Source of the DNA: Pseudomonas sp. 8Z
GTDB taxonomy: Bacteria; Pseudomonadota; Gammaproteobacteria; Pseudomonadales; Pseudomonadaceae
Reading direction: 5' to 3'
Assembly (NCBI RefSeq): GCF_902506535.1
Contig: NZ_LR733824.1
Span: 310,001-374,000 of the forward strand
Length of the DNA: 64,000 nt
Shown: positions 17,135 to 27,774 of the stretch, piece after piece
Layout of the letters: the number at the start of each line of letters is the position of its first letter
Numbering within the stretch: position 1 is the stretch's first letter
Made by a program: the position numbers and the translations under genes
The notes under the pieces: model-generated
Database searches by the model: none
What the model was told of the DNA's origin: nothing
Seen by the model: the letters and a program-made list of their open reading frames with translations, nothing else

Positions 17135-18658
17135 TCAGCGGGGGCGTTTGGCGAAATTATGCAGGGCGCGCTCGATGCACTGAGCCGTTTTGGCAAAGGC
17201 CTGCAGGCTGATGTCGTTGAACGCTCGACCATCCTGATCGGCCACCAACAGCATGACCACGCGGCCATTGTTGGTGATTGAGCGCAGCAGCAGGTGCTCG
17301 CCAGGAAACAGGGCTTTGAGGCTGCCTGGCAGCAGTGCCGAATACTGTGCGGCATTCTCCGGGCTCAGGCGCAGTTGTCCGGGTTGAGCGAGCAGGCGGC
17401 GCAGAATTTGACTGTTGCTCGGGTCGAGGTTTAGGGCTAGGGCTGCCTTGTCCAGGCCTGCCATTTGTTGGCTCTGCAGGCGGCTATGCTGGCGATCGGC
17501 GAGCAGTACGAGGACGCGCAGCATGCCACAGTCATTCAGTGCATCGCGGGCGCAGGCGGTCAGTTGCAGGACGTTGGCGAAGTCACTTGGCTCGCTGAGC
17601 AGGCGCTTGCAATGCTGGCGCCAGGTCTCAAGGGCAGGGGGGGGTGAGGAGCGTTCTACTGCCTTGGCGGGTTTCAAGCGACGTGCTGACCAGGGCCAGA
17701 GCAGCGCCTGTGCGGGATGCCAGAGGGTTGGGTCGTGGATTGCCTGGGCGCTGCTAACGGCATGTTGGTGCACTTCCTGTTGCACGGCATCCAGTGGCAG
17801 TTGCAGATAGAGCCCTATCAGGCGCTGCCAGCGCAGGCAGTGGTCGGTGCTCCAGGCGTGGTGTGCGGACACGGCCAATCCGTTGGCCAGTAGCACGCAG
17901 TTGCTAGGGTGGGTCAGCCAGTGACGCAGAGGTATATCGGCGTCCAGCATCTGCTGTTGATGCAGGGGGTGTTCGTTGTCACGGGCTATATGCAGGGCCT
18001 TGACCAGTTCTCGACGGTCGCGAGCGAGCAACTGATAGCCGCGTACGATCCACTCGGGCAGGCGCCAGCGTTCGGCCAGTTTTAGGCATAGCTGGATCAA
18101 GGGCACGCCCAAAATCTCGCGCTCGACTTTGCCCGGTGCTTCGCCCTTGACCAGTACGCGTTGCTCCCAGGTCTCGAAAAGCTGCGGATACTGGCTGAGT
18201 AGCGGCCACAATGGGGCGAGAAACAGCAGGCTGCAGCCATGCAGTTCGTTCCACAGTCGCGCCAGGCGCGAGCCGAACAGGCCGCGTGCTTGTTGGCTGG
18301 CGTGCTGGCTGATCAGCAGAATTTGTCGCAAGGCCAGGGGGATGTCTGCCTCGGCGAGTGCTGGTGTTTTTGCCAACAAGGCTTCGCAGCGTTGCAGACC
18401 GAGTCGCGCCAGTGCGATTTCCAGGCTATCAGCCGGTTCGTTGAGGCTGTTTGATGACTGATTGGCCTCGCGCAGCACCTGCAAGGCAAAGGTGGGGCAG
18501 TGTTCGATCTGCTGGGCAATGTCGCGCCAGGTTTTGCGCCCGTCGGTGAGGGTGCGACGCAGGCGCGTGTGCTGCTCCTGCTCGATGGGCAGGCACAGTT
18601 GGCCTAGCTGTTGCAGCCAGGCATCGAGAGTACGCGGCATGGGCGTGGCGGTTGGCAT
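17135..18658 (-). CDS. HDOD-domain protein
   Basis: The 507-residue cytoplasmic protein has an N-terminal HDOD-like helical region (about 20-260: HCPTFALQVLREANQSSNS, ADSLEIALARLGLQR, then LWNELHGCSLLFLAPLWPLL). These domains relate to HD phosphohydrolases but usually lack catalysis and act in signalling. The C-terminal part (about 370-500: LQLTACARDALNDCGMLRVL ... NNGRVVMLLVADQDGRAF) looks like a GAF-type sensory fold, by shape only. It is the first gene of the leftward run HDOD-rhdA-psd and is divergent from motAB, matching its Pseudomonas neighbourhood. Confidence 0.75.
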   Translation of the reverse strand: MPTATPMPRTLDAWLQQLGQLCLPIEQEQHTRLRRTLTDGRKTWRDIAQQIEHCPTFALQVLREANQSSNSLNEPADSLEIALARLGLQRCEALLAKTPALAEADIPLALRQILLISQHASQQARGLFGSRLARLWNELHGCSLLFLAPLWPLLSQYPQLFETWEQRVLVKGEAPGKVEREILGVPLIQLCLKLAERWRLPEWIVRGYQLLARDRRELVKALHIARDNEHPLHQQQMLDADIPLRHWLTHPSNCVLLANGLAVSAHHAWSTDHCLRWQRLIGLYLQLPLDAVQQEVHQHAVSSAQAIHDPTLWHPAQALLWPWSARRLKPAKAVERSSPPPALETWRQHCKRLLSEPSDFANVLQLTACARDALNDCGMLRVLVLLADRQHSRLQSQQMAGLDKAALALNLDPSNSQILRRLLAQPGQLRLSPENAAQYSALLPGSLKALFPGEHLLLRSITNNGRVVMLLVADQDGRAFNDISLQAFAKTAQCIERALHNFAKRPR

Positions 18659-18697
18659 GGCAGAGTTGAGCCAAACTGGCTTTTGACCTTAACTGGC

Positions 18698-18724
18698 TAT
18701 AGTCTGGCGTATAAGTTCCGATAA
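18698..18724 (+). promoter_or_regulatory. Candidate sigma-28 (FliA) promoter for motAB
   Basis: TATA, then 15 bases, then TCCGATAA matches the flagellar sigma-28 pattern TAAA-N15-GCCGATAA at 3 of 4 and 7 of 8 positions. It ends 53 bases before the motA start, in the right orientation for a late flagellar gene. Confidence 0.6.
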
Positions 18725-18777
18725 ATAGAAGGGTTGTTTTCAATAGCCCTTTCTCTTGGCTCTACAAGCGTTCTTTT

Positions 18778-19629
18778 ATGGCAAAAATCATAGGCATCAT
18801 CGTTGTTTTCGGCTGCGTGTTCGGCGGGTTCATATTGTCTGGCGGGCAGTTGATGGCCTTGGTGCATCCCTTCGAAGTCATGATCATCGGTGGTGCGGCC
18901 CTGGGTGCATTTCTGCAGTCCAATCCGGGCAGCATGTTCATGCTGGTGTTCAAGAAGTCGCTGAGCATGTTCGGCACCCGCTTCACTCATACCTACTACC
19001 TCGAAGTGCTCAAGCTGCTCTATGAGATTCTCAACAAGAGTCGGCGTGAGGGCATGATGGCCATTGAGGCCGATGTCGAGGATCCGAGCGCCAGTCCGAT
19101 CTTCAGTAAATACCCCGGCGTGCTCAAGGATGCGCGGATGACCGCTTTCATCTGCGATTACCTGCGCATTATGTCGTCCGGCAACATGGCGCCACACGAG
19201 CTTGAGGGCCTGTTCGACATGGAGCTGGCCAGCCTCAAGGAGGAGCTGGAGCATCCGGCCCATGCCGTGGCCAAGGTTGCCGACGGTATGCCTGCAATGG
19301 GTATCGTAGCGGCGGTGTTGGGTATCGTTATCACCATGTCGATCCTGGCTGAGGCGGACAACGCGCAAATTGGTGAGAAGGTCGGTACTGCACTGGTCGG
19401 TACTTTCCTCGGGATTCTTGCCTCCTACGGCTTCTTCGGGCCGCTGTCGGCGGCGCTGGAGCATGACGCCAAGGAAGAGGTGAACCTCTACGAGGCGATC
19501 AAGGCCAGTCTGGTGGCGTCGGCCTCCGGTATGCCGCCGAGTCTGGCGGTGGAGTTCGGCCGCAAGGTGTTGTATCCGGCGCATCGTCCGAGCTTCAGCG
19601 AGCTCGAACAGGCCATGCGCGGCAGTTAA
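18778..19629 (+). CDS. motA: Flagellar motor stator protein MotA
   Basis: MotA and MotB form the proton-driven stator that turns the flagellar rotor. The 283-residue MotA has four membrane helices (about 3-22, 33-50, 170-190 and 200-222) and a large cytoplasmic loop carrying the charged residues that contact FliG. The segment VAKVADGMPAMGIVAAVLG with its conserved prolines is intact. MotB follows after 3 bases. A FliA-like promoter precedes it. The size agrees with other gammaproteobacterial MotA proteins. Confidence 0.96.
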   Translation: MAKIIGIIVVFGCVFGGFILSGGQLMALVHPFEVMIIGGAALGAFLQSNPGSMFMLVFKKSLSMFGTRFTHTYYLEVLKLLYEILNKSRREGMMAIEADVEDPSASPIFSKYPGVLKDARMTAFICDYLRIMSSGNMAPHELEGLFDMELASLKEELEHPAHAVAKVADGMPAMGIVAAVLGIVITMSILAEADNAQIGEKVGTALVGTFLGILASYGFFGPLSAALEHDAKEEVNLYEAIKASLVASASGMPPSLAVEFGRKVLYPAHRPSFSELEQAMRGS

Positions 19630-19632
19630 GCG

Positions 19633-20652
19633 ATGGAAAACAACCAACCCATTATCGTCAAACGGGTCAAGAAGACCGCGGGCGGGCACCATGGTGGTGC
19701 CTGGAAGATCGCCTTCGCCGACTTCGCCACGGCGATGATGGCGTTCTTCTTGGTGATGTGGCTGATGTCGTCGGCCACGCCTGAGCAAAAGCGCGCGATT
19801 TCCGGCTATTTTCAGGATCCGATAGGTTTCACTGAAAGTGCCAGCCCCTACGCCATCGATCTAGGCGGTACGCCGACTCCAGCACCGGAGCGCACGCTCA
19901 ACCCGGACGTATCCGAAACCCCGGAAAGTCAGCCGGATGAAGTCAGCGTCGACGCCAATCAGGTCGAAACCCTGGCCGACAAGATGGAGCGCGAACGCCT
20001 GGAACTGCTACTGCAGGAGTTGCAGAACAAGGTCGAGGAAAACCCGGAACTGCAGCGTTTCAAGGATCAGATCCTGTTCGAGATCACTCAGGATGGTTTG
20101 CGCATTCAGATCATGGATGCCGAAAATCGCCCGATGTTCGCGCTCGGCAGCGCCAACCTGCAGCCTTACTTCGAAGACATCCTGTTGGCCATGGCCGATA
20201 CCATCAAGGCCGTGCCCAACAAAATCAGTGTCAGCGGTCACACCGATGCCAAGCCTTTCTCAGGGCGTGGGGATTTTGGCAACTGGGAATTGTCGGCTAA
20301 TCGCGCCAACGCGGCGCGGCGTACGCTGGTTGCCGGTGGTTACCCAGACGAGCAGGTGGCGCGTGTGGTGGGCTATGCCTCGTCGGCGCTATTCGACCGG
20401 GAAGACCCGCTCAATCCGGTCAATCGGCGCATCGATATCGTCGTTCTGACCAAGCGTGCGCAGCGCGCCATCGAGGGCGAGCAGGGCAGTGAGGCACCGG
20501 CACCTGCTGCTGAAGGCAGTCCCGATGCCGCTAGCGGTGCGCCGGGGGCGGAAGGCGCCAGCGGTGATGTGTTGCCCGCCGAGCAGCTACGTCAGCGCTT
20601 GAATATCTTCGATAGCAGCAAAAATCCGCTCGATCAGCTCAACCGTCAGTAA
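19633..20652 (+). CDS. motB: Flagellar motor stator protein MotB
   Basis: The 339-residue MotB has a short cytoplasmic N-terminus, one membrane helix starting at [18 protein letters not shown] with the proton-carrying Asp30, a plug and linker, and a C-terminal OmpA-like peptidoglycan-binding domain (about 165-275, SGHTDAKPF ... [14 protein letters not shown] ... NRRIDIVVL). A tail rich in Ala, Pro and Glu follows (275-320). The gene ends 7 bases inside the 3' end of convergent rsgA, so the two transcripts overlap. Confidence 0.96.
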   Translation: MENNQPIIVKRVKKTAGGHHGGAWKIAFADFATAMMAFFLVMWLMSSATPEQKRAISGYFQDPIGFTESASPYAIDLGGTPTPAPERTLNPDVSETPESQPDEVSVDANQVETLADKMERERLELLLQELQNKVEENPELQRFKDQILFEITQDGLRIQIMDAENRPMFALGSANLQPYFEDILLAMADTIKAVPNKISVSGHTDAKPFSGRGDFGNWELSANRANAARRTLVAGGYPDEQVARVVGYASSALFDREDPLNPVNRRIDIVVLTKRAQRAIEGEQGSEAPAPAAEGSPDAASGAPGAEGASGDVLPAEQLRQRLNIFDSSKNPLDQLNRQ

Positions 20653-21677
20653 TCGTCTTCAGGCAGGCTGGCGATGATGTGACGGTAGCTGGCCATCCGT
20701 TGTGGCTGGATGCGGCCTTCTTCCAGTGCTTGCAGCAATGCGCAACCCGGTTCGCGATCGTGCTTGCAGTCGCGGAAACGGCAGCGGCCGAGCAGGTCAT
20801 TGAATTCGATGAAGCCCGCCTCCACATCGTCGCGGCTGACATGGCCGAGGCCAAATTCGCGAATGCCGGGCGAGTCGATCAACTGACCGCCGCCAGGAAA
20901 GTGGAACAGGCGTGCGGTGGTCGTGGTGTGGGTGCCCTTGCCGGTCAGCTCTGAAAGTGCGCCGACGCGGGTGTCGACGCCTGGCAGTAAGCCGTTGACC
21001 AGCGATGACTTGCCCACGCCGGATTGGCCGACGAAGACGCTGACATGGCCGTCCAGGCGTTTCTTCAGTTGTGCGATGCCGTCGCCCTGATGGGCGGATA
21101 CTTCCAGCAGTGAATAACCGAGCTGGCGATAGACGTCGAGCAGGGCGTTAATTGTCTGGCTGTTGTCGGCCGCAATCAGGTCAGCCTTGTTCAGCAGCAG
21201 CAACGGTTCGATGCCAGCGTGTTCGGCAGCAACCAGATAACGGTCGATCAAGTTGGCGTGCGGCTCGGGCAGCGGGGCAAAAACGATGACAATTTGGTCG
21301 ACGTTGGCCGCTACTGGCTTCAATTGGCCGCGCATATCCGGGCGGCACAGTTCGCTGTTGCGCGGCAGTTGCGCGACAATTACGCCGTCGCCCTGGTTGC
21401 CGGCGCGCCAGACCACCTGGTCGCCAGTTACCAAGGCAGGCAGGTTGGCGCGCAGGTGGCAGCGAAATACCTGACCGATGCATTCGCCCTGTAGTGCCTC
21501 GACCTCTACCTGAACGCCGAAGTGCGCAATCACCAGGCCGGTTTGCTCGGGGCCTAGGTCGCCGCCTTCCAAGGCCTCAACGGCCCTAGATTCACGCTTG
21601 GCCGCGCGGGCGGCGCGCTCGCCCTGGATTTTTTCGATGCGCCAGCTCTGGCGACGGTTGAGTTGGCGTTTGGCCAT
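20646..21677 (-). CDS. rsgA: Ribosome small-subunit GTPase RsgA
   Basis: RsgA is a circularly permuted GTPase that checks 30S subunit maturation. The 343-residue protein has an N-terminal OB fold (about 70-130), then the permuted G motifs in order NKAD (G4), [12 protein letters not shown] (G1) and DSPGIREF (G3), and a C-terminal zinc finger seen as [14 protein letters not shown]. The start [18 protein letters not shown] at 21677 is the family N-terminus; the frame is open further upstream but overlaps the next gene's leader. It is convergent with motB. Confidence 0.95.
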   Translation of the reverse strand: MAKRQLNRRQSWRIEKIQGERAARAAKRESRAVEALEGGDLGPEQTGLVIAHFGVQVEVEALQGECIGQVFRCHLRANLPALVTGDQVVWRAGNQGDGVIVAQLPRNSELCRPDMRGQLKPVAANVDQIVIVFAPLPEPHANLIDRYLVAAEHAGIEPLLLLNKADLIAADNSQTINALLDVYRQLGYSLLEVSAHQGDGIAQLKKRLDGHVSVFVGQSGVGKSSLVNGLLPGVDTRVGALSELTGKGTHTTTTARLFHFPGGGQLIDSPGIREFGLGHVSRDDVEAGFIEFNDLLGRCRFRDCKHDREPGCALLQALEEGRIQPQRMASYRHIIASLPEDDY

Positions 21678-21765
21678 GGGGCGTCCGGGTGGTGGAGTGT
21701 CGGTCGCGGCGAGTTTAGCATGGCGGCACGCTACCGATTCGGTGGCCTCTAGCCTGGGTTGCAGC

Positions 21766-22560
21766 ATGCACGACAACACTCATTCGGCCTTTATTCGATT
21801 ACCGCTGTTGCGCGCGCTGCTGGCGCAGGGTATTGCGCTCGCGCTGGTGGTGGTGATGGTCTATCTGTTGGCGCTGTTGCCGTGGCGACTGTCGTTGTTT
21901 TCGGTGGCCTTGCTGCAGGGCGCGCTGGCGGCACTGATCGGCTGGCGCCTGGGGCTGTCGCGCTGGTGGTCGTGGATCAACTTCGCCTTTTTACCGGCAC
22001 TGTTCGTGGCGCAGCAGGTCGGGCTGCCGGGTTGGGTCTACCTGCTGGGTTTCGTCGTGCTGCTGTTGATCAACTGGAACAGTTTGCGCGAGCAGGTGCC
22101 GCTGTACCTCAGCGGTCGCCGTGCGCAACAGCAACTGCAGCGTTTCTTGAGCGAATGCGAGCCGTCGCTGCGTTTCGTCGATCTGGGCTGCGGCACCGCT
22201 GGTACGCTGCTGGAGCTGGCGCGGCGCTTTCCGCGCGGACAGTTCGTCGGAGTGGAAACCGCGCCGCTGGTGTTTCTCTGTGCCTGGCTGCGCTGCCTGT
22301 TGCAGGACAATTGCCGGATTCGTTACATCAATCTTTGGCAGGTGGATCTGGCGGCCTTCGATGTCGTCTACTGTTTTCTCTCGCCGGTGCCCATGCCGCG
22401 TTTGTGGGGCAAGGCGCAAGCCGAAATGCAGCCTGGCAGTTGGCTGATCAGCAACAGCTTCGAGGTTCCTGGCGTAGCGGCTGACCGATTGCTTGAAATC
22501 CACGAAGGGCGGCAGACCCAGTTGTTACTGTGGCAGATGAAGGGGGCTGATATCCGCTAG
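21766..22560 (+). CDS. Membrane-anchored class I SAM-dependent methyltransferase-like protein
   Basis: The 264-residue protein couples three or four N-terminal hydrophobic segments (about 18-40, 44-62, 70-84 and 88-104) to a cytoplasmic Rossmann methyltransferase-like domain (120-255) with the SAM motif [16 protein letters not shown] at 137-152. Acidic motif II is GVETAPL; a later strand reads [18 protein letters not shown]. The start at 21766 (MHDNTHSAF) excludes the upstream frame that overlaps rsgA antisense. It is divergent from rsgA and followed by orn. The substrate is unknown; membrane attachment suggests a lipid or envelope substrate (inference). Confidence 0.7.
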   Translation: MHDNTHSAFIRLPLLRALLAQGIALALVVVMVYLLALLPWRLSLFSVALLQGALAALIGWRLGLSRWWSWINFAFLPALFVAQQVGLPGWVYLLGFVVLLLINWNSLREQVPLYLSGRRAQQQLQRFLSECEPSLRFVDLGCGTAGTLLELARRFPRGQFVGVETAPLVFLCAWLRCLLQDNCRIRYINLWQVDLAAFDVVYCFLSPVPMPRLWGKAQAEMQPGSWLISNSFEVPGVAADRLLEIHEGRQTQLLLWQMKGADIR

Positions 22561-22591
22561 ACTGCGCGCTTGAGTCAAGGAGCCTCCCAAC

Positions 22592-23134
22592 ATGCAGAAC
22601 CCTAACAACCTGATCTGGATTGACCTGGAAATGACCGGCCTGGAGCCGGAGCGCGATGTGATCATCGAGATGGCCACCATCGTCACTGACAGCGAGTTGA
22701 ATGTGCTGGCTGAAGGCCCGGTGATCGCCATTCATCAGAGTGATGAAGCCTTGGCCGGTATGGACGAGTGGAATACTCGTACTCATGGTCAGAGCGGCCT
22801 GACCCAGCGGGTGCGCGAGAGCCGTATCGACACCGCTGCTGCCGAGGCGCAGACGCTTGCCTTCCTTGAACAGTGGGTGCCTAAGGGCAAATCGCCGATC
22901 TGCGGCAATAGCATCGGTCAAGATCGTCGCTTCCTCTACAAGTACATGCCTGCGCTGGAGGCCTACTTCCACTACCGCTATCTGGATGTTTCCACGCTGA
23001 AGATTCTGGCCGGTATGTGGGCGCCCGAGGTCAAGGACAGCTTCCAGAAAGCCGGTACACATCAGGCGTTGGACGATATTCGCGAGTCCATAGCCGAACT
23101 GCGGCACTACCGCGAGCACTTCCTCAAGGCTTAA
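22592..23134 (+). CDS. orn: Oligoribonuclease
   Basis: Orn is the DEDDh 3'-5' exoribonuclease that degrades dinucleotides, including pGpG from c-di-GMP turnover, so it links to the c-di-GMP proteins in this window. The 180-residue protein carries all five catalytic residues: Asp11 and Glu13 (WIDLEMTG), Asp111, His157 and Asp162 ([11 protein letters not shown]). Length and spacing equal E. coli Orn to within one residue. AAGGAG precedes the ATG. It is convergent with queG through a palindromic repeat. Confidence 0.97.
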   Translation: MQNPNNLIWIDLEMTGLEPERDVIIEMATIVTDSELNVLAEGPVIAIHQSDEALAGMDEWNTRTHGQSGLTQRVRESRIDTAAAEAQTLAFLEQWVPKGKSPICGNSIGQDRRFLYKYMPALEAYFHYRYLDVSTLKILAGMWAPEVKDSFQKAGTHQALDDIRESIAELRHYREHFLKA

Positions 23135-23260
23135 AAGCCGCTAAAGCTGCAAGCGCAAAGCAAAAGCGGCTTCGAGCTCTGGTAAAGCGCAGTGCTCAAC
23201 CTGCACGCTATGTAGTCTGTAGTTACTTGCCGCTTGCAGCTTGAGACTTGTCGCGGTGTC
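23135..23260. repeat. Palindromic AAGC-rich repeat, copy 3 (orn/queG), extending into queG
   Basis: AGCTGCAAGCG at 23145-23155 and CGCTTGCAGCT at 23231-23241 form a perfect 11-bp inverted repeat with further partial matches on both sides. The right arm lies inside the queG reading frame and encodes its last residues (DKSQAASGK). Confidence 0.65.
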
Positions 23261-24317
23261 TCTCGTGCTGCTTCAGCGCCCATTGCACATGCTCGCGCAC
23301 CAGCTCTGAGGGGTGTTCGCGGCGTGCTTCCAGTGCCTGTAGCACGGGAATGGTCGACGGCGCATTGCCCAAGCCAACCGCCAGGTTGCGCAGCCAGCGC
23401 TCATAGCCGGCGCGGCGCAGTGGCGAGCCTTCGGTGCGGCTGAGGAATTCGTCTTCCGTCCATAGAAACAGCTCGGCCAGGCCTGCGTTGTCGAGACCGT
23501 GGCGCGGCTGGAAGTCGCCCTGCTCGGTCGGGCGGGCGAAGCGGTTCCACGGGCAGACGATCTGGCAGTCGTCGCAGCCGAACACGCGATTGCCGATGGG
23601 TGCGCGCAAGTCCTCGGGTATCGAGCCTTTCAGTTCGATGGTCAGGTAGGAGATGCAGCGCCTTGCATCCAGGCGATAAGGCCCGGCAAATGCATTGGTC
23701 GGGCAGATGTCCAGGCAGGCGCTGCAGCGTCCGCAGTGCTCGCTACCGTGGGCAGCGTCGACCGGCAAAGGTAGGTCGACGAACAGTTCGCCGAGAAAGA
23801 ACCAGCTACCCGCTTTGCGGTTGAGCACCAGGGTGTTCTTGCCGATCCAGCCGAGCCCGGCTTTTTCGGCAATGGCCTTTTCCAGCACTGGCGCGCTGTC
23901 GACAAAGGCGCGGTAGCCGAATGGGCCAATGGCCTGCTGAATGCGCTCGGCCAGTTGCTGCAGGCGCTTGCGGATCAATTTGTGATAGTCGCGGCCCAGG
24001 GCATAGCGCGAGATATAGGCTTGCTCGGGCTGGGTCAGGCGTTGGCTCATCTGCGTGTCGCCGGGCAGATAGTCCATACGCAAGGACACCACGCGCAAGG
24101 TGCCTGGCACCAGTTCATCAGGGTGCGAGCGTTTGCTGCCGTGGGCGGCCATGTAGTCCATCTCGCCCTGAAAACCCGCCTCCAGCCAGCGCTGCAGGTG
24201 CTGCTCATGCTCGCCCAGTTGCACATCGGCGATGCCAACCTGCTGGAAACCCAACTCGCGCCCCCAGTCCTTGATGGACTGCGCCAGGGTGTCGAGGTCG
24301 AGTGCGTATAGGGACAT
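23223..24317 (-). CDS. queG: Epoxyqueuosine reductase QueG
   Basis: QueG reduces epoxyqueuosine to queuosine in tRNA anticodons, using cobalamin and two [4Fe-4S] clusters. The 364-residue protein has the DUF1730/cobalamin domain first, ferredoxin-type cysteines CGRCSACLDICPTNAF and CDDCQIVCPWN in the middle, and HEAT-like C-terminal helices. ATG 24317 gives MSLYALDLDTLAQSIKDWG; the open frame upstream to 24380 overlaps nnr. The final residues are encoded by a dispersed palindromic repeat, suggesting the original stop was displaced. It is divergent from nnr, with a 61-bp gap between them. Confidence 0.95.
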   Translation of the reverse strand: MSLYALDLDTLAQSIKDWGRELGFQQVGIADVQLGEHEQHLQRWLEAGFQGEMDYMAAHGSKRSHPDELVPGTLRVVSLRMDYLPGDTQMSQRLTQPEQAYISRYALGRDYHKLIRKRLQQLAERIQQAIGPFGYRAFVDSAPVLEKAIAEKAGLGWIGKNTLVLNRKAGSWFFLGELFVDLPLPVDAAHGSEHCGRCSACLDICPTNAFAGPYRLDARRCISYLTIELKGSIPEDLRAPIGNRVFGCDDCQIVCPWNRFARPTEQGDFQPRHGLDNAGLAELFLWTEDEFLSRTEGSPLRRAGYERWLRNLAVGLGNAPSTIPVLQALEARREHPSELVREHVQWALKQHERHRDKSQAASGK

Positions 24318-24378
24318 GGTGCGGGCGCGGGCGATGGAGGTGCGTATAATTCTGCCAGACATCTGCAGCGAGCGAGCC

Positions 24379-25878
24379 ATGCATCCGCAATCTCTCCCCT
24401 TACCTTGCAGTCTGCACAGTGCCGAACAGGTGCGTCAGCTCGATGCGCAACTGATAGCCGCCGGTACGCCCGGCTTCGAACTAATGACCCGCGCCGCCCA
24501 TACTGCCTGGCGTGCGCTGCGTAGGCGTTGGCCTGACGTGGGTGAGGTCACCGTGCTGGCCGGGCGCGGTAATAACGCCGGGGATGGTTACCTGATCGCC
24601 GCGCTGGCGCAGCGCGCCGGCTGGCGTGTGCGCGTATTGGCTGTCGGCGATCCGGCTCTATTGGCGGGCGACGCTGCGCTGGCGCGCGACGAGGCGGTAG
24701 CGGCGGGCGTGCCCGTGGAGGCCTGGCGCGTCGACCTGCACCTGGCGGGTGTCGTGGTCGATGCATTGCTGGGCACTGGCCTGTGCGGCGCCGTGCGTGA
24801 GCCTTATGCCGCAGCCATCGCGGCCATCAATGCCAGTGGCCTGCCGGTGCTGGCTGTGGATATCGCCTCCGGGCTGCATGCCGATACCGGTGCGGTGCTC
24901 GGTTGTGCGGTGCGTGCGAGCCTGACGGTGACCTTCATCGCCTTGAAGATCGGTCTGCTGACGGGCGAAGGCCCGGCTTGCACCGGCGTGTTGCAGTTCG
25001 ATGATCTGCAGGGCGATCCCGGTTTGCTGGCGCAGGTCTCGTATGTGGCGCAGCGCCTGGATGTGAGTGTGCTGCCGCGTCTGGCCCCGCGCTCGCGGAC
25101 TACGCATAAAGGCCAGTGCGGTCATGTATTGGTGGTCGCTGGCGATCTGGGTATGGGCGGCGCGGGGTTGTTGAGTGCTGAGAGCGCGCTGCGCTCTGGT
25201 GCTGGCCTGGTTACGCTGGCCACGCGCAGTGAGCATGTCGTAGCTGCTCTGGTGCGTCGCCCGGAGGTCATGAGTCAAGGGGTAGTCTCGGCCAATCAGT
25301 TATTGCCGCTGGCGCAGCGTGCCGATGTCGCCGTGGTTGGGCCGGGCTTGGGGGGGAGCGCCTGGGCGCTTGGTTTGCTCTCGGTCATGGCGTCCAGTGC
25401 CATACCGCAGGTGTGGGATGCTGACGCGCTCAATCTGCTCGCAGCCGGCCGCTGCCGTGCTCCTGTGCAGGGCGTCATGACGCCACATCCCGGAGAGGCT
25501 GGACGCCTGTTGGGAATCTCTACTGCCCACGTGCAGTCTGATCGTCCGGCGGCAGCGCGCAAACTGGCTGCGCGCTATGGTCTGATCGTGGTGCTAAAGG
25601 GCGCTGGCAGCCTGATCGCTGCGCCTGACGGGCGCCTGGCACTGTGTGATCGTGGTCATCCGGCGATGGCTGGGGCCGGGTTGGGTGATGTGCTGGCCGG
25701 TTTGATTGGCGCCTTGCTGGCGCAAGGCATGGCATCATTCGATGCCGCTTGCCTGGCTGTCTGGTTGCATGCCTGCGCTGGTGAGCAGTTAGGCGCGCAG
25801 GGGCGCGGTCTGGCAGCGGCTGATCTGCCTGCAGCCATTCGTCTGTTATTGGAGGAGTTTTGTCCTTGTCAGAGTTGA
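24379..25878 (+). CDS. nnr: Bifunctional NAD(P)HX epimerase/dehydratase
   Basis: Nnr repairs hydrated NADH and NADPH: the N-terminal YjeF_N domain (about 1-215) epimerises the R and S hydrates, and the C-terminal ribokinase-like domain (225-499) dehydrates the S form with ADP. Visible motifs are [14 protein letters not shown] (N-domain), [33 protein letters not shown] and [19 protein letters not shown]. The 499-residue length is normal for the fused form. It begins the long rightward operon that continues into tsaE, overlapping it by 19 bases. Confidence 0.94.
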   Translation: MHPQSLPLPCSLHSAEQVRQLDAQLIAAGTPGFELMTRAAHTAWRALRRRWPDVGEVTVLAGRGNNAGDGYLIAALAQRAGWRVRVLAVGDPALLAGDAALARDEAVAAGVPVEAWRVDLHLAGVVVDALLGTGLCGAVREPYAAAIAAINASGLPVLAVDIASGLHADTGAVLGCAVRASLTVTFIALKIGLLTGEGPACTGVLQFDDLQGDPGLLAQVSYVAQRLDVSVLPRLAPRSRTTHKGQCGHVLVVAGDLGMGGAGLLSAESALRSGAGLVTLATRSEHVVAALVRRPEVMSQGVVSANQLLPLAQRADVAVVGPGLGGSAWALGLLSVMASSAIPQVWDADALNLLAAGRCRAPVQGVMTPHPGEAGRLLGISTAHVQSDRPAAARKLAARYGLIVVLKGAGSLIAAPDGRLALCDRGHPAMAGAGLGDVLAGLIGALLAQGMASFDAACLAVWLHACAGEQLGAQGRGLAAADLPAAIRLLLEEFCPCQS

Positions 25879-26333
25879 GGTTGCAGGCCGCCGACGAGGC
25901 CGCCATGTTGGCGTTAGGTGCGCAGCTTGCCCGCGTTAGTAGCGGTGTGGGCGTCATCTATCTGCATGGTGATCTTGGGGCGGGGAAAACTACGCTGTCG
26001 CGCGGCATCTTGCGTGGGCTAGGGCATGTCGGGGCGGTCAAAAGCCCAACTTTCACGCTGGTTGAACCCTATGAAGTGGGCGAGGTACGTGCCTTTCACT
26101 TCGACCTGTATCGCCTGGTGGATCCCGAGGAACTGGAGTTCCTTGGCATCCGTGATTACTTCGAAGGCGATGCGCTGTGCCTGATCGAGTGGCCCCAGCG
26201 TGGTGCGGGCGTTTTGCCAAAGCCGGACATGGACATTACCATTAGCCCCCAAGCGAGCGGCCGCTCGCTGTTGCTGCAGGGGCATGGGGCTCGTGGGGAG
26301 GCCTGGTGCAAGGCGCTGGTCAGCAAGCAATAA
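25860..26333 (+). CDS. tsaE: tRNA threonylcarbamoyladenosine ATPase TsaE
   Basis: TsaE is the ATPase that helps TsaB/TsaD make t6A in ANN-decoding tRNAs. The 157-residue protein has a Walker A motif [13 protein letters not shown], the [10 protein letters not shown] motif and EWPQRG. The start is a TTG, either 25860 or 25866 (both read into [13 protein letters not shown]), after GGAGGAG inside the end of nnr; no ATG would give a full-length protein. The overlap with nnr implies coupled translation. Confidence 0.93.
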   Translation: MSLSELRLQAADEAAMLALGAQLARVSSGVGVIYLHGDLGAGKTTLSRGILRGLGHVGAVKSPTFTLVEPYEVGEVRAFHFDLYRLVDPEELEFLGIRDYFEGDALCLIEWPQRGAGVLPKPDMDITISPQASGRSLLLQGHGARGEAWCKALVSKQ

Positions 26334-26343
26334 ACAATACGCG

Positions 26344-27774
26344 ATGGGGTTGGGTATGCGCATAGGCGCGCTGATTAGCGCTGTAATGCTGTTGTGGGCG
26401 GCTTTGGCTGCCGAGGCAATGGCCGCCTCCGATGTGCGCAGCGTACGGCTGTGGCGCGCGCCGGACAACACCCGTCTGGTGTTCGATCTGTCCGGCCCGG
26501 CTGAACATAGCGTGTTCACTCTCTCGGCGCCTGATCGCATCGTTATCGATATATCCGGCGCCAAACTGGCGACTGATTTGGGCCAGCTATCGCTTGCCAA
26601 TACACCGATTACCGGGATTCGCTCAGCACAGCGTAGCGCTGATGATTTGCGGGTGGTTATCGATCTTTCCACGTCGGTCACGCCGAAAAGCTTCTCCTTG
26701 GCGCCGAATCAGCAGTATGGCAATCGCCTAGTCGTTGACCTGTTTGATCAGCCCAGTGCCGCCGCAGCCGCTACGCAGCCACCAAGTCCGGCTGCCAGTG
26801 AGCCGCAACTGCCAGTCACGCCGACTCAGGTGCCGCCCAAGCTCACGCCGGTGCCCAGTGGCAAGCGTGACATCGTTGTCGCCATCGATGCCGGGCATGG
26901 CGGTGAGGATCCAGGCGCACTCTCGCCGGTCAAAGGGCAATACGAGAAGAACGTAACTTTGGCCATCGCCAAGGAACTGCAGCGGCAGATCAATGCCGAG
27001 AAAGGTTTTCGCGGCGAGTTGGTGCGTACCGGGGACTATTTCATCCCGTTGCGCAAGCGTACTGAGATTGCCCGTAAGAAGGGTGCTGACCTGTTTGTTT
27101 CCATCCATGCGGATGCCGCGCCGCGCTCGTCTGCGTTCGGCGCCTCGGTTTATGCACTGTCCGAGCGTGGCGCTACTTCGGAAACCGCGCGCTGGTTGGC
27201 CGATGCCGAAAACCAGTCCGACCTGATCGGCGGCGCGGGCAACGTCAGCCTCGATGACAAGGACAAGATGCTTGCCGGTGTGTTGCTGGATCTGTCCATG
27301 ACCGCTTCGCTGACCTCGAGCCTGAATGTTGGCCAGAAGGTGCTCAATAATGTTGGGCGCATTACGCCGCTGCACAAACGTCGGGTCGAACAGGCGGGGT
27401 TCATGGTGCTCAAGTCGCCGGATATTCCGTCGATCCTGGTGGAAACCGGCTTCATCTCCAACCCTAATGAAGCCAAAAAACTGCACAGTGCCAGCCATCA
27501 GCAGGCACTGGCGCGCTCCATCACCAGTGGGGTCAAGCAATTCTTCCAGCAGAACCCGCCGCCCGGCACCTACGTTGCCTGGCTGCGTGACGAAGGCAAG
27601 TTGGCCGTCGGCCCGCGTGAGCATCGGGTGTCGTCCGGTGAGAGCCTGGCGCTCATCGCCCAGCGTTATCAGGTCAGCCTGTCGGCTCTGCGCAGCGCCA
27701 ACAATTTACGCAGCGACGTGATCAAGGTCGGTCAGACCCTGCAGATTCCTGCTACGGCTCTGGCTGCTCAATGA
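26344..27774 (+). CDS. amiB: N-acetylmuramoyl-L-alanine amidase AmiB (AMIN-Amidase_3-LysM)
   Basis: AmiB is a periplasmic zinc amidase that cuts the peptide stems off peptidoglycan during daughter-cell separation. The 476-residue precursor has a signal peptide (about 1-27, ending near AMAA), an AMIN localisation domain (30-135), a Pro-rich linker, the Amidase_3 domain with zinc and catalytic motifs [18 protein letters not shown] and VETGFISNP, and one LysM repeat at the C-terminus ([16 protein letters not shown] ... KVGQTLQIP). ATG 26356 (MRIGALIS) is an equally possible start. The stop overlaps the mutL start. Confidence 0.94.
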   Translation: MGLGMRIGALISAVMLLWAALAAEAMAASDVRSVRLWRAPDNTRLVFDLSGPAEHSVFTLSAPDRIVIDISGAKLATDLGQLSLANTPITGIRSAQRSADDLRVVIDLSTSVTPKSFSLAPNQQYGNRLVVDLFDQPSAAAAATQPPSPAASEPQLPVTPTQVPPKLTPVPSGKRDIVVAIDAGHGGEDPGALSPVKGQYEKNVTLAIAKELQRQINAEKGFRGELVRTGDYFIPLRKRTEIARKKGADLFVSIHADAAPRSSAFGASVYALSERGATSETARWLADAENQSDLIGGAGNVSLDDKDKMLAGVLLDLSMTASLTSSLNVGQKVLNNVGRITPLHKRRVEQAGFMVLKSPDIPSILVETGFISNPNEAKKLHSASHQQALARSITSGVKQFFQQNPPPGTYVAWLRDEGKLAVGPREHRVSSGESLALIAQRYQVSLSALRSANNLRSDVIKVGQTLQIPATALAAQ

